A DNA stretch of 64,000 bases from Gordionus sp. m RMFG-2023 (GCF_954871325.1 NC_088778.1:25343120-25407119), one strand, 5' to 3'; numbered from the stretch's first letter, positions 50,520-61,935 are shown. Notes: a model not told the origin generated them from the sequence alone. A program made the numbers and translations.

Positions 50520-51420
50520 TAAAATATCATTACTTATATTACTGAGTGATTTTTGTAAGATTTTGTGCTGTGAAAGACCTAATAAGAATATAAGTTTATG
50601 ATAATAAGATAGAATTTAAAACAGTTTGATAAAAAATCTTCAAAAAGATTGTATTTTAAATAAATTTGTGATCTATTGAAAGATTTTTTATGCATGAAAA
50701 TTACAAAATATTTACTTTATAAAAAAATTTTATCAAAAAAAATATTAAAAATTTTTAGGTAAAATTTGATCAATCTCCTATTCTTCTTCAAAAAAATTGA
50801 TTTAAAAATAATAACCTATGAACGATTGCATCGGTGAGGGCAAATTTGTAGTACCTAAAATAATAAATTTATATGACATTAAAATTAATGTATAAATTCC
50901 TTTACGAATATTTATAGGATGAGTTTGCAATGGCTTAGTTCCTACGATATCTTGTATTGAAGAAAACAAGCCGGTAGAATCTAATAAAATACATTTATAA
51001 TAAGTAGCAATTCATTAAAAAGATAAATTTTTAAAATCATTACGAATGTTGCTAAGTGAGTCCTGTAAGATTTTATGCTGGGAAAGACCTAATAAATAAT
51101 AGTTTGACTGAATTATTAAATAATATTTTAAATAACTTATAAAATTTTGCATCGACGAAGGCAAGTTTGTAGTACCTAAAAAATAAGTAGTATTAAGTAT
51201 ATAAAAATTAAAATATCATTACGAATGTTTATAGGATAAGTTCGCAAAGGTTTAGAACTTATAGCATTTTCAATGGATGAAAACAAGCCGGTAGTAGAAT
51301 CTAAAATAAATATATTACTAATTAATATTATAATTATAAAATCATAAAGATTATTGCTAAGTTTTCTTTATTATAAGATTGATATTTTGCGAAAGATCTA
51401 TCAAAAAAGGAAAATAGTAA
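50520..51420. repeat. Satellite-like array, about 3 units of 300 bp
   Basis: Long tandem units share, in order, 'gcatcg..gagggcaa' and 'tttgtagtacctaaaa', 'tacgaatatttataggat', 'gaaaacaagccggtag' and 'gtaagattttatgctggga' with 'aagacctaataa'. Partial units start near 50520, and fuller ones near 50825 and 51150. One more diverged copy lies at 56485-56630. No function is visible. Confidence 0.7.
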
Positions 51421-51987
51421 TTCATTCTATTATCTAATATATATTTCTTATTTTTTTTAATTTTTCTTTGTTATATTGATATTCTTAATATTTTTATTTC
51501 TAATTTTTCTGATTTCTCTTTAATTTTTGTTCATTTTCAATTAATTGTAACTTTCTACAATTTTCTACTCCGTTTTGATCATTCTTTTGTATTTTTATTA
51601 ACAGGGTTCCCCGTAAAAAGGTGCAATCAAATAAGAAAAAAAATGTTGGATCGAAAAAAAAATTCGAAAAGTACTAAAGTCGTATCCTGGTTGGACTTCT
51701 AAACAGCCTAATTAATAAAAGAAAACGAAAAAAAACTAACAATTCCACCAAATATTTTCAACAACCCAAAATAAGGTGTCCTAGTTCAAAAGCTGTTAAG
51801 TATCAAAATTAAGTTAACCAGGACATAGCCTAAAGGCTCAAGAAAAGGTCTGATATAAAAGGGCCTATTAAAGTAGGAAAAGGTCCTGATCAAAACGGAA
51901 TAAAATGTTAAATATTGAACAAAACGTAACCACCATTTTATGGCCTCTATGAAGTACTTATATATTTCGATAGCCCTCACCTCACTA
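51421..51987. other. Downstream flank of the - strand gene
   Basis: Likely 3' UTR and spacer of the gene read on the - strand whose stop codon is at 51988-51990. I cannot pick a polyadenylation site with confidence. Confidence 0.35.
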
Positions 51988-54900
51988 TCATATTGTATTG
52001 GGTAGATATAAATTGAAACAATTGGAAAAATGGCATGAAATATTATTTAATTTGCCTAAAAAATTTCTATTAGATGAATTAAAATCTTGATCCTCTTCAT
52101 CATCTTCAGTCTCACTAGCACTAGGATTACTTTGCATTAGTAAATCGTCCTCGTCAGTATTTGAATTGGGTTCAGCTAAAGTAAAACAAGGTGTACAAAT
52201 CTTTAAAATATTAATCAGCTGATATGATTGACAACTTAAAAATCCGCTATGTATATAAACGTAAATATTTTTGTTTTTTTAAATCTTAGTATTATAAATA
52301 AAAATATTTTTTCGAAATAATTATTAATTACTAAGAGCATATCTAAATCCTATGTTCAAAAAAAATCCGCGAGAATCAATGTGAGTCATAAGCACTAGAG
52401 GTCAACAAATGGCCCGAACCGATTAGTAAATTTTTTAAGCATAGAACTCGTGGGTTAATAAAATTAGGAAAATTGAATAATAATGACAAAAACATAGCAT
52501 AAAAATTAAACCTTAACAAATTAACTAGAATGCTTTGTATAATTTATACTTCAATACCCACTATCAAAATTTTTCTTGAAAGAATTTATAAAAACAATAA
52601 CGACAAAAACAATTTACCAAAAGTCATTTCGATTTTAAAAAAATAAAAAATATGGTATTTTCGAAATTCTTTTGGTATAGGACTTTTATTTCTTTGTTTT
52701 TTCCTTTTTGGATCGGGCCATTTCCCTTTTAAGTGATGTGTAGATCCACAAATTTTTCTTCCACCCGATATTACTTCAAAACCAAAATTTAAATTGATTT
52801 TAATTTATCATCTAACTTTGAATCCATGTCACCAAAATTCTTTTTATTCAAAAAACAAATTTATGGCGGAATGAATTCACTAATTCTAAAAAAAGCTAAA
52901 TCAAGATTTTGGCAAAATAATTATTAAAGCCTCAAAATTGCGCCAATAAATGTACGAATTTTTCTGGATCTGAGGGTAAAATTTCCAAAATCTTCCTACT
53001 GAAATATCATTATCCCATTAAAACATAATGGGGGAGAGAGGGGATAAGATATTCAATTGCATATCTTGGCTTTTATAGCTTTGATACCTTGGCTTTATTA
53101 TTAACTATTATAATAACTATGCATATATAAGTCGAAATAAATATAGTCAAAGAAAATATAACAAGCGAACAATAAAGAGAAAATAATTGTTGTAACGTGT
53201 ATGTATATAAATAAATATAACGTGGGGATGATTCGTAGCCACCAAGGTTATAGTGAACAGGATCCGTCCAATGCCAGTTGACTCCTATTTCCCTATCAGT
53301 TAAGTATCAGAGTTAGAGGTGAGTAGCTACACATGTAGCGTATTTTTGTAAATACTGAGACCAGGGTTGCCAGGTCAAAATTTTCAAATTGTGGGAGAAA
53401 TTAGGTATTTTGTGGGAGAAATATAAAAATTGTGGGAGAAATTGCTAAAAAGGCCCGCAAAGGCCCGGCCTGCGGCCGGGATTTAGAATTGACTTAGTTA
53501 TCCGCTTATTATTTTTTATAAATATAAAATCTAATCTAAAATAAAATAGGTAATTATTTTTCAAAATAAAATAGCCAACTATTTAAAATAAAATAGCTAA
53601 CTTTTTCCAAAATAAAATAGCCAACTATTTTTCAAAATAAAAGAGCCAACTATTTTTCAAAATAAAATTTCCAACTCTTTTTCAAAATAAAATAGGTAAC
53701 TCTTTAAAATAAAATAGCCAACTATTTTTCAAAATAAAATAGCCAACTATTTTTCAAAATAAAATATCCAACTCTTTTTCAAAATAAAATAGGTAACTCT
53801 TTAAAATAAAATAGCCAACTTTTTCCAAAATAAAATACGCAACTATTTTTCAAAATAGGTAATTAATGTACGACACAAAATTTCTTAGAGTACTATCTTT
53901 ATTATTAAAATAACATATTGATTTATTATAATATATTAATTTTGTTTAAAAATAATAACCAACGATCTTTTTTAATTACAAAAGAATGTAAACAAAAAAA
54001 TTTTATAAAAAAATTGTAATTTTACAATGTAAAAAAATAAATGTATAAATAAGATTTTATAAAAAAACAAACAATTTTAAATTTACAATGTAAAAAATAT
54101 TTATAATCAGTGCGGGGAAGTTGTTCTACAGTATTTAGTTAATACAATGGGGGAAGGGAATATGATATTTTGAGGTATCAAAAATCTTCAAAGCATAAAT
54201 CAGTACAGGGCATTCTATCAACATCTATTGCAAAACAAAAATATTCTTCAAAAATTAGAATTAATATAGATGCAACTACAGTTGCGGAAATGGTAAATAC
54301 CTATCATGCAGTACAACATTCAGAGAGTTACTCAACATCTCAATGTTGGTAGAATCTTTCCCCATAATATTTAACGAATAATATAAATGAAAAGTATACT
54401 TTGTAGAACACAAAATGAGCAAGGCTATCAACAATGTTTTAGGATATAATCCAGAAGGTCAATTCTTGACGATTTGAAAGATGTGCAAACATATGCAATT
54501 ATAACAGATGCATCTAATAAGGAGATATCAAAACATTTCCCTTGATCCTCCCCTATTTCAACAAAATTAATGTCATTTCAATAAAACTATTAAAAAAAAT
54601 TTCTCCAGATATGAAATATCCAAAGACATAGCTAACCATATATAATGGTAAATATGGCAGATTTGGCATTACCAATGAATTGCATGGCAGCTTTCTGATC
54701 TGATAATTCCTCAGTGAATTTGGCAAAAACCATAGTGTATTTACAGAATTGAGTCAGCATAATGTTGGTTGACAGGTTCCTCCTAATACGCGCCATCGTA
54801 GAATTTTAAAATTTTACAAACCTTTAAAAAATAAATAGATTATAAAAGCTGTCCTATTTGAAAAAAAATTTCAAAAATAAATGGCAGAAGTATATTTAGG

Positions 54901-57900
54901 AATTTTACATATAGGAAATCTACTATATGCTGTTAATATGCAGTTGCAATCAGAAGAATATAATTTAATAAAGGCTCACTAAATTATGCTGCAGAAATAC
55001 CAAAGTAATCCACTTCTAAAAGTTCTATTCTTCTATGAAAATGTTGAGTGGAGCACTGCAATTATAGAATCTAGAAATTTAAAATATATTTATAATAATT
55101 ATACATACTATTCTAACTTCAAATTTTGAAAATGTCGAATGGATTGGATTGGATGGAGAATTTAAAATTAGCGGAAAAATAAAATAAAAGAACTAGACAT
55201 ATTTTTCGAATAAATATTTAAAATTTATTTTAAAAATATAAAAATAATCAAATACTGTTTCTCAAAATTATTATTTATATATTAAAAACATTAAAATGCT
55301 AAAAAAAAATTTGTGGGAGAAATTAAAAAATTGTGGGAGATTTCGAATTGTGGGAGTTTTGTGGGAGTGAGATGTATGTGGGTAAACTAAAAAATTGTGG
55401 GAGACTCCCACTGATGGGGGGGAGGCATGGCAACCCTGACTGAGACGGATAAGGCTTTTTGCAAGTTAGACTTCAGAAATACTTCAGCAGCACTCACAAG
55501 AGTTCAATACTACCTTCCTTCTTAGAACACTTACCCGAATATAGTAATTTTTTGGATTCCTGCTATGGATTTCCCTCGTTACTCAAATTTGGGGAGTTTT
55601 CCATATCTACCCAAGATGGTATTCAGCAAGGCGATCCATTAGGTCCCTTGCTCTTTACTGTAGAAATTTATAATTTGATCAAAAATCTAGAACATGATTT
55701 CAAATTAGACTTAAATTTATCATATCTTTATGTTCCTAATCAAAAAATGTTTTTTCTTACTAAATTCTCATAAATCATTAAATCTTCCCTGGCTTTACAA
55801 TATAATTCCCTTTCTAAATCCCCTTGAATTAAAATTTAGGCATTTCATCGAATCCCCTTTATCTTGAATTCATAGTGAAGCGCGATCGCGATTTCGCTGT
55901 AAATATCACAGCGACGTGTCAGCTGGATCGATCGCAGCGATTTTCATTCATAGTACAACAGCGATTTTATTAATTCATAAAATTTCGAAAAATTATTATT
56001 TTTATACAAAATGATCATGAAGAAGAGGAGATTAAATAATCATAATATTAAAAGAAAAGAGGGTAAATTTTACACCATCCTTCCTAAGCTCGGCGAAATT
56101 TTTTAATTATAAGAGAATGACCAAAGTATTTATTTATTCTATTTTATATAGGAAACTTTTTATTAAATACTAAAACATGTAAAATTAGTTTTATACACAA
56201 AAACCACAAATTTTATTAAATATCCTATAACTATTGAAAAAAAACTCAAGGTTTATCTTAGTATAAATATAAAGTACTTTATTATTTAAATAAATTATTT
56301 ATTTAAATACTTAGCCACTAGCTGTAGGTATGCTACTTTAGCCTATTCCTTTAAAAGGGGGGTTTCAACCATCTAAAATTATTAGAATACCATGCCAAGC
56401 TATATGACAAACCTTAGTTAGTATTCATATACCACTACCTACTCAATCATGTGTTTACTTGATTATTAAAAAAAATATAAAAGCTTGCATCGATAAAGAC
56501 AAATTTGTAGCAAAGCATATATATATAAATTTATTAAGAATATAGCTAAGTGATTATTGTAAAGATTTAAGTGTTAAAATGGCCTAATTATACCATAAAA
56601 GTTTATTTGATAGTTAGATACCTATAAATAAGAGCTAGCGTTAATTGATCAAGAGAATAAAATAGGTTTTAATACTAATACATATTTGGTATTTAATAAA
56701 ATATTTTAATTATGATAGATATTCTTAATTTAAAAATAAAATAATATTTTTATAAAAAAATGACCTACCTTTAATATCTATAAAAGGCTTATTGCTGGAA
56801 TTGTCTTGTGTTCCTTTGCATCTTTCCCCAGGACTCATTTTTTCTGGCATCATAATATTTATTTTCATAGCATCAATTTCTACTTTACCAACTTGTAGGT
56901 CTACTTTATCTGTTTCATGTTGGACACCTATATTGATTTTTTTTAAGAATTAATTTAATGATATAATTGACTGCCTCAGAATATATTTGCTTTTTTTAAA
57001 TAATTACTTATTTAAAAGAAACAAATGATTAAAACTAATAATAATAATAATAATAATAAATTATATATAAAATCTATTATTATAAGAGATCTGCAGAGGT
57101 ACCAATTATATGGACCAGCCCAGGTTTATATTATATGACTCGATCCGTATACCAGGCCTTTCGTTCGGGCCTGCAGATATATGATTATTATAAAATGATT
57201 ACCTATATCTTTAGAATTAAGCACTAGTGTTGGATTAAATATCCGAATAATCTCTTCAAATTTTTCAATAATCCTAGGATTTGGTTGGCATAAATCTTTG
57301 CAAAGATAGTTTGTAAATTGATATATTTTATCGTAGGCATCTTGATTCATTTCGGATGTTAGCGAACATATATCCTCAATATTTTCTTTCAATTTTTTAT
57401 ATTTTTCCTCTGACGAAACATTTTTTTTAATGCTGTTAATGTGATCAATTATCATGTTATCAATCATTTTGTCGTTCTCATTAATTAGGTTATCTGAGTC
57501 TAGATCTGTAATTTCTTCTAGATCTGTAATTTCTTCTAGATCTGTAATTTCCATGACCTCACCCCGTGGCCGAGGTTTAATTTTCTTTTTAATGTTGTAT
57601 AAATCACGACTCGTGACATAAACTCCCTTTTGTTGCATATCGAACCTTATTTTTGGAATTGCTACATTGTATTCTAAACACTTTATAATGAATGCTTTAG
57701 ATGCTTCAGGAATTTTGCGTTGCTTAGGCAAGAGCCTGTAAAAATCGGGGTCTAAATTAATAAATTTAAAAAAAAAATTGGGATAATGTAATAAAAAAAA
57801 TTAATAATACCCAAATCATGGTTATGTTCCGTGTTTATTTTTGTGACTTCAAGCATATTTTTATCTTCCTTTAACACGTGTTTCACTAAAAAACGGCTAG

Positions 57901-59306
57901 GACAATTTTTTTGCAACGTTAGAGTATGCCGTTTGCCTTTAGCCCTACTCTTGAATTTTCTTCCGCCATGGATACAGGCATAGCGTAGGTATTTATAATT
58001 TATCCTTCGCATAATTCTTTGATCAGCATGGGTAAGTTTAGTGCATGTCGCAATCTTGAAAGTTGTGAATACTGTATTTTCATATCTTTTTATTGCTTTC
58101 TGCAAAGCATCAAATGATTCGAATTGAGCACCAACCTATGAGATGTGGATTATGATAAAAATTTTAAGTTAAAAAAAACTTATAAAATATCCGTTTAAAT
58201 CATTGTAAATATATATTATATTGATATAAGGTTCAATGTTCCACAATTTTAGAGTAAGAGAATTTTTTTTTTTAAAAAAAAACGGCAAAAACTCTAAGAC
58301 ATTTTGAAATTTTTTTGAAATTTTTAGAGTAACTAAAATTAATGAATCCAATTTCTGGAATTTTATTATAACAGTATATAACTCTTTAATAAACTGCAAA
58401 ATAAGTGATTTTTAAAAAAGTGGAGATAAAACCTTGTAGTCTAATGCTTTAAGAGAGAAAAAAACTATTTTTGATTCCATCTCCATGGGTAAAATCATAA
58501 ATTAGTGCAAAAAATTTATTTCTGCGAATAAAATATTATTAAACCATAAATTTAAAATTTTCAATGAAGTAGATATATGTTGTAGTAAAAATATCATTGA
58601 AAATTGAAAAATAAAACCAAAAACATAACCTCTGTATATCAGGACTGTGAACTCTTCTTCTAAAAAAAGGGCTCAAACTTAGGTTCTAGTTCAGTGAAAT
58701 ATCTCAGAACCAGCTTCAGGTTTCGGTAGGTTCAGGGTTCGTGGTCCAGAAAAATTTAGACTTATAAAATTTAGTAAAAATAACAGAAACATTGGTTTTT
58801 CATAAACTTTATTTAACCATATTTAGCCCTTACCATAAAAATAATTTATCATTATAATTTGAATATAAGCGAATTATCATATCTTCCAATCGAAATGTTA
58901 AAATTAAAATATAGATTTTTTCTGCCTAACTTAGATATTGAAACTTCTATTTAAAAAAGTTGGTATATGGAATTTGTCTCTTTCTTCACTCACTAAGAAT
59001 TTAGTTCTCCTTGTCTTAAATAACTAGTAAAACTTATAAGCATTATCTTTTTTCAGTTTGGTAAGGAAATATTCAATTCATATGAATAAATACAAATATT
59101 CCATTTTATAATTATGAATTGAATATGAATAATGCAAATATTTATTCATATTTTGCAAGGTATATGGGGACCCTTAAAAATAAAATTTTCCAACTCAATT
59201 TCCCTATAATAATTAATCAGTGATATGTTACCTCCAAATCGAGTTGGCTTAGAGAAGTAACTTTATTTGAATTAGAATTGCTATCTCTGTTTTGATTTTC
59301 ACCCAT
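51988..59306 (-). CDS. MULE-transposase-like / ZSWIM3-like host gene, five exons
   Basis: Gene model from splice sites: exons 59306-59232, 58135-57811, 57751-57203, 56927-56769 and 52175-51988 (1296 nt, 431 aa), every border GT/AG and every phase compatible. A TAG lies in frame 12 bases before the ATG. Exon 2 encodes a FAR1/FLYWCH-type zinc-binding domain: FESFDALQKAIKRYE, YACIHGGRKFKS, NCPSRFLV and TEHNHD (C, C, H, H ligands). Exon 3 starts YRLLPKQRKIP, the linker typical of MULE transposases and ZSWIM3-like proteins, then has three EITDLE units and a long helical region. Exon 4 is Lys/Met-rich with PGERCKG. Exon 5 is strongly acidic (ETEDDEEDQDF) and ends SNCFNLYLPNTI. No DDE or SWIM domain is present. 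Likely a DNA-binding nuclear protein derived from a transposase; function unknown. Exon 5 is the least certain. Confidence 0.65.
52180..53299. other. Intron 4 of the - strand gene, proximal part
   Basis: AT-rich with no gene seen. Two inverted 'aaatggcccga' blocks at about 52413 and 52720 may be the ends of a degraded MITE. Confidence 0.35.
53362..55438 (+). mobile_element. hAT transposon, decayed, 2.08 kb
   Basis: Inverted ends CAGGGTTGCCA and TGGCAACCCTG, flanked by a perfect eight-base duplication ACTGAGAC (53354-53361 and 55439-55446). The words 'gtgggagaaat' repeat near both ends. Transposase relics on the + strand: QGILSTSIAKQK and VAEMVNTYHAVQHSESYST (54170-54352), then DLKDVQTYAIITDASNKEI (about 54465-54530), which resembles the TDASN-K segment of hAT transposases. 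Frameshifts and stops separate them. About 540 bp at the left is a minisatellite and flanking sequence. Confidence 0.85.
53530..53865. repeat. 25-bp minisatellite inside the hAT element
   Basis: About a dozen units of the type 'aaataaaatagccaactatt' plus a few bases, with variants 'aggtaactcttt' and 'atttccaactcttt'. Higher-order repetition of two to three units is visible. Noncoding. Confidence 0.85.
55870..55990. other. CG-rich patch with GCGAT words
   Basis: The word 'gcgat' or its complement occurs about eight times ('agcgcgatcgcgatttcgct', 'cgatcgcagcgatttt', 'acaacagcgatttt'), far above local expectation. Some words are inverted around 55905-55925. It is probably the end of a degraded transposon rather than a regulatory island. 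Confidence 0.4.
56485..56630. repeat. Outlying unit of the satellite-like repeat
   Basis: 'gcttgcatcgataaagacaa' with 'atttgtag', then 'tagctaagtgattattgtaa' and 'ggcctaatta' follow the same order as the array at 50520-51420. It is separated from that array by the LINE/hAT insertion and lies in intron 4 of the - strand gene. Confidence 0.6.
57036..57060. repeat. (AAT)n microsatellite
   Basis: About eight AAT units in intron 3 of the - strand gene. Confidence 0.9.
57088..57178. mobile_element. Short MITE relic in intron 3
   Basis: About 90 bp with inverted ends 'gagatctgcagagg' and 'cgggcctgcagatat', the same terminal type as the MITE at 11498-11817. The interior is GC-richer than the intron. 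It ends 25 bases from the exon 3 donor. Confidence 0.5.
58410..58560. repeat. Dispersed repeat, shares family with 44900-45080
   Basis: In intron 1 of the - strand gene. Ordered words match 44900-45080 as described there; diverged and noncoding. Confidence 0.45.
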
Positions 59307-59821
59307 GACAATAATCTAAATTGATATTATAATAAAATAAGATGTACAAAATCATGATTTAAAAAGATTATTTTTATTTAACTTTAAAATTTCTTAAATA
59401 TGGCAAGTTTTTAAAATAGAATTGTATGAGGAAACATGAAATATAAAATCAATATTTAGATAAATTGTTAAAACATTTATCAAAAATATGAAATTACTGA
59501 TATATGATCCATAGACACAAGTAATAAATGCAATTAAAATACTAAAATCACCCAAAGAGACGTTCTCAATTCACATTATTTATTAAATGAATATATAATT
59601 AAAAAATGTAAAAACGCTTGAATGAACATATCTATCACTCCAGTATGTCATTTGAAGTCAAATGTTCATAATATCAAGATAATATTTTAATTAATATTAA
59701 TTATTACTATGCTTACTTCGTTGAATTTTAATAGCTGTCTAACTAAAATACTAAATCTATAATTAATAAATTCATAAAAATAAAACGAATTAATTTATAA
59801 AACAGTTGTTGTAGAAAATAT
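59307..59821. other. Upstream region of the - strand gene
   Basis: AT-rich; would include its 5' UTR and promoter. I cannot identify promoter elements. Confidence 0.35.
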
Positions 59822-60539
59822 TAGGGCTGTGTCGATATTAAATATAGGATCGGTACCGATATTTAACGTTTTCCGAAAATATCAGATCGGGCCGATACCT
59901 GTAGAAAAACCGATCCGATCCTTTTATTTTTCTTTTTTTTTGTTATTTTATTTTATGTTATATATATATTTATTTTACATTTTTTAAAATTTTATTTCTT
60001 TTTTAAAATAGATTTATAGTATTTTAAAGTATTTTTTTATAAAAATAGAAAGGAACACCCAAATTTTTATTTATAAATAAAAAAAATTTTTAAATATGGT
60101 ATCTGAATTATGGAAATATTTTACAAAAGACAAAGATAATTTTGCAAAATGCGTTATCTGCGGAATCATCTGAGTCTGCCTTCAGTACGGCAGGAGATAT
60201 AGATAGTCCAGTAGAAGCTTATTCCCAGAAAATTTAGAGGCTCTCATATTTATTAAAAAAATCTAATATATTAAAATTTTATATATTAAATATTACAATT
60301 TTATAATTCCAACATAGATATATTATTAAATATATATTTTTTTATTATAGTCTTAATTGTAGAAATAAAAAAATTTAAATTATTCATAATTCGATTTTTT
60401 GCATAAAAAATATTGATTTCTTAATTACATTTGGTTCAAACGGGGGTGATTAAAAATCAGTAAAAATATCGGATCGGTTTTGAAGCAATATCGGAAAATA
60501 TCGGATCGGATGAAAAATATGTGGATCAGCACAGCCCTA
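59822..60539 (+). mobile_element. Core-deleted hAT transposon, copy 1 (718 bp)
   Basis: Ends TAGGGCTGTG and CACAGCCCTA, flanked by gaaaatat (59814-59821) and gaaaatag (60540-60547), seven of eight alike. From an ATG at 60096 the + strand reads MVSELWKYFTKDKDNFAKCV and ICG, the start of a BED zinc finger (CxxC). It then jumps directly to ESAFSTAGD and RLSYLLKK in another frame, which corresponds to the C-terminal hAT dimerisation region (S..FS.AG). Nearly the whole transposase between them is gone. Subterminal 'atcggatcgg' words mirror each other. Confidence 0.85.
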
Positions 60540-60559
60540 GAAAATAGATAGTCATAAGT

Positions 60560-61935
60560 GATTTGCATCAGGCCTTGTCTTAAGCCTGGTTCGAAATTTT
60601 TTTAGAAAAAATGTACCCTGTCCAGCCCGATTCGGAAAATTTTTTCTTAATTTGTCTGCCTGACCCAAAATAAAAATTATTTGTCCGCCCAACCCATATT
60701 TATTCAAATTAAGGCTGTGCCGATCCATATATTTTCATCCGATCCGATATTAGTTCAAAACCGATCCAATATTTATACTGATTTTTCACCACCCCTCTTT
60801 TAACCAAATGTAAAAATCAATATTTTTTATGCAAAAAATCGAATTATGCATTTAATTTAATTTTTTTATTTCTACAATTAAGACTATAATTAAAAAAAAA
60901 TTATATTATAATAGATAAAAAAATTATTTAATAATATAGCCATTTTATGTTGGTATGAATTATAAAATTGTAATATTTAATATATAAAATTATAATATAT
61001 TAGATTTATTTTAACAAATAATTCCTCCCCGTGAAATTAAAATTCCGCAGTTAACGCATTTTGCAAAATTATCTATGTCTTTTGTAAAATATTTCCATAA
61101 TTCAGATACAATATTTAAAAAATTTTTTTTATTTAAAGTATAAATAATAAAATTGGCAAAAGATTTAAAATAAATAAAACTTTGAGTGTTCCTTACTATT
61201 TTTATAAAAAATCTTTTTAAAATACTATAAATCTATTTTAAAAAATAAATAAAATTTAAGGGGTGTTGTGCATGCATTGTTTAAAAAAAATAATTTAGAA
61301 AATATTATATTAATGTAAAATAAATATACATACATAACATAAAATAAAACAACAAAAAAAAGAAAAGTAAAAATATCGGATTTGGTTTTTACAGGGGCCC
61401 GATCCGATATTGGAAAACGCTAAATATCGGTGTCGATCCGATATTTAATATAGGCACAGCCATAATTCAAATATAGAAAAATTTAATTTTTTTGATTGTA
61501 AAAAAAATATTTAATAAATAAAAAATATTAGTGGCTTATTTAGCAAGTTTTTTAAAATACATATTTATTTGGCAAAATATAATGATATCATATTTAAAAA
61601 TTTAAAGCTCCACCCTGCCCAAATTTTTTTAAAAAATATTAAGCCCAAGCCAACCCAAAGTCCATTTAGATACAGATTATTAATAAAAGACTTATTGATA
61701 TTGGAAAAAAATTAGATATAGATACTAAAAATTTTATGGCCAGAAATAATGGGTTAGGGCAGACTTATAAAACTTTAATGTGACAGACCTGAAATTTCAT
61801 AAAACGTTGATGGTCAGGCAAATCCTAAGATTATAATGAACATAGACAATAAATGTAACAAGCCATGACAAGCAACTTGTGCCAAAATTTAATGGGCCAT
61901 AATGGGCTGGGCTTTGCAGATCTCTAATAATTATA
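60560..61935. repeat. Older GC-patched repeat hosting a hAT insertion
   Basis: Begins near 'catcaggccttg' and ends near 'gggctttgcagatctct'. Its outer parts carry 'cagcccgattcgg', 'ccgcccaaccca', 'accctgcccaaat' and 'gggccataatgggctgg', similar in style to the MITE at 11498-11817. It is interrupted at 60709/61465 by a hAT element. Terminal duplication not found. Confidence 0.5.
60710..61464 (-). mobile_element. Core-deleted hAT transposon, copy 2 (755 bp)
   Basis: Ends TAAGGCTGTGCC and GGCACAGCCATA, flanked by a perfect eight-base duplication ATTCAAAT (60702-60709 and 61465-61472). On the - strand around 61110-61020 it reads VSELWKYFTKDIDNFAKCV, NCG and ILISRGG, a BED zinc-finger start. It extends a little further than in copy 1, so the two copies descend from different deletions or a longer parent. 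It lies in opposite orientation to copy 1. Confidence 0.88.

Larger units (their letters stand above)
53300..55860 (+). mobile_element. LINE reverse-transcriptase fragment, split by a hAT element
   Basis: The fragment is interrupted at 53361/55439 by the hAT insertion. Reading across the target duplication gives NTETDKAFCKLDFRN (palm motif A). After a frameshift the frame at 55459-55773 reads ISTQDGIQQGDPLGPLLF (motif B), then LIKNLEHDF. Traces of the following region continue to about 55860. It belongs to the same broad LINE group as the copy at 3632-6600 but is a separate, older piece. No endonuclease part is visible. Confidence 0.7.

Noticed and set aside
52400-52735. Inverted 'aaatggcccga' pair as a MITE
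   Set aside because: The similarity does not extend to the outer ends and no target duplication was found.
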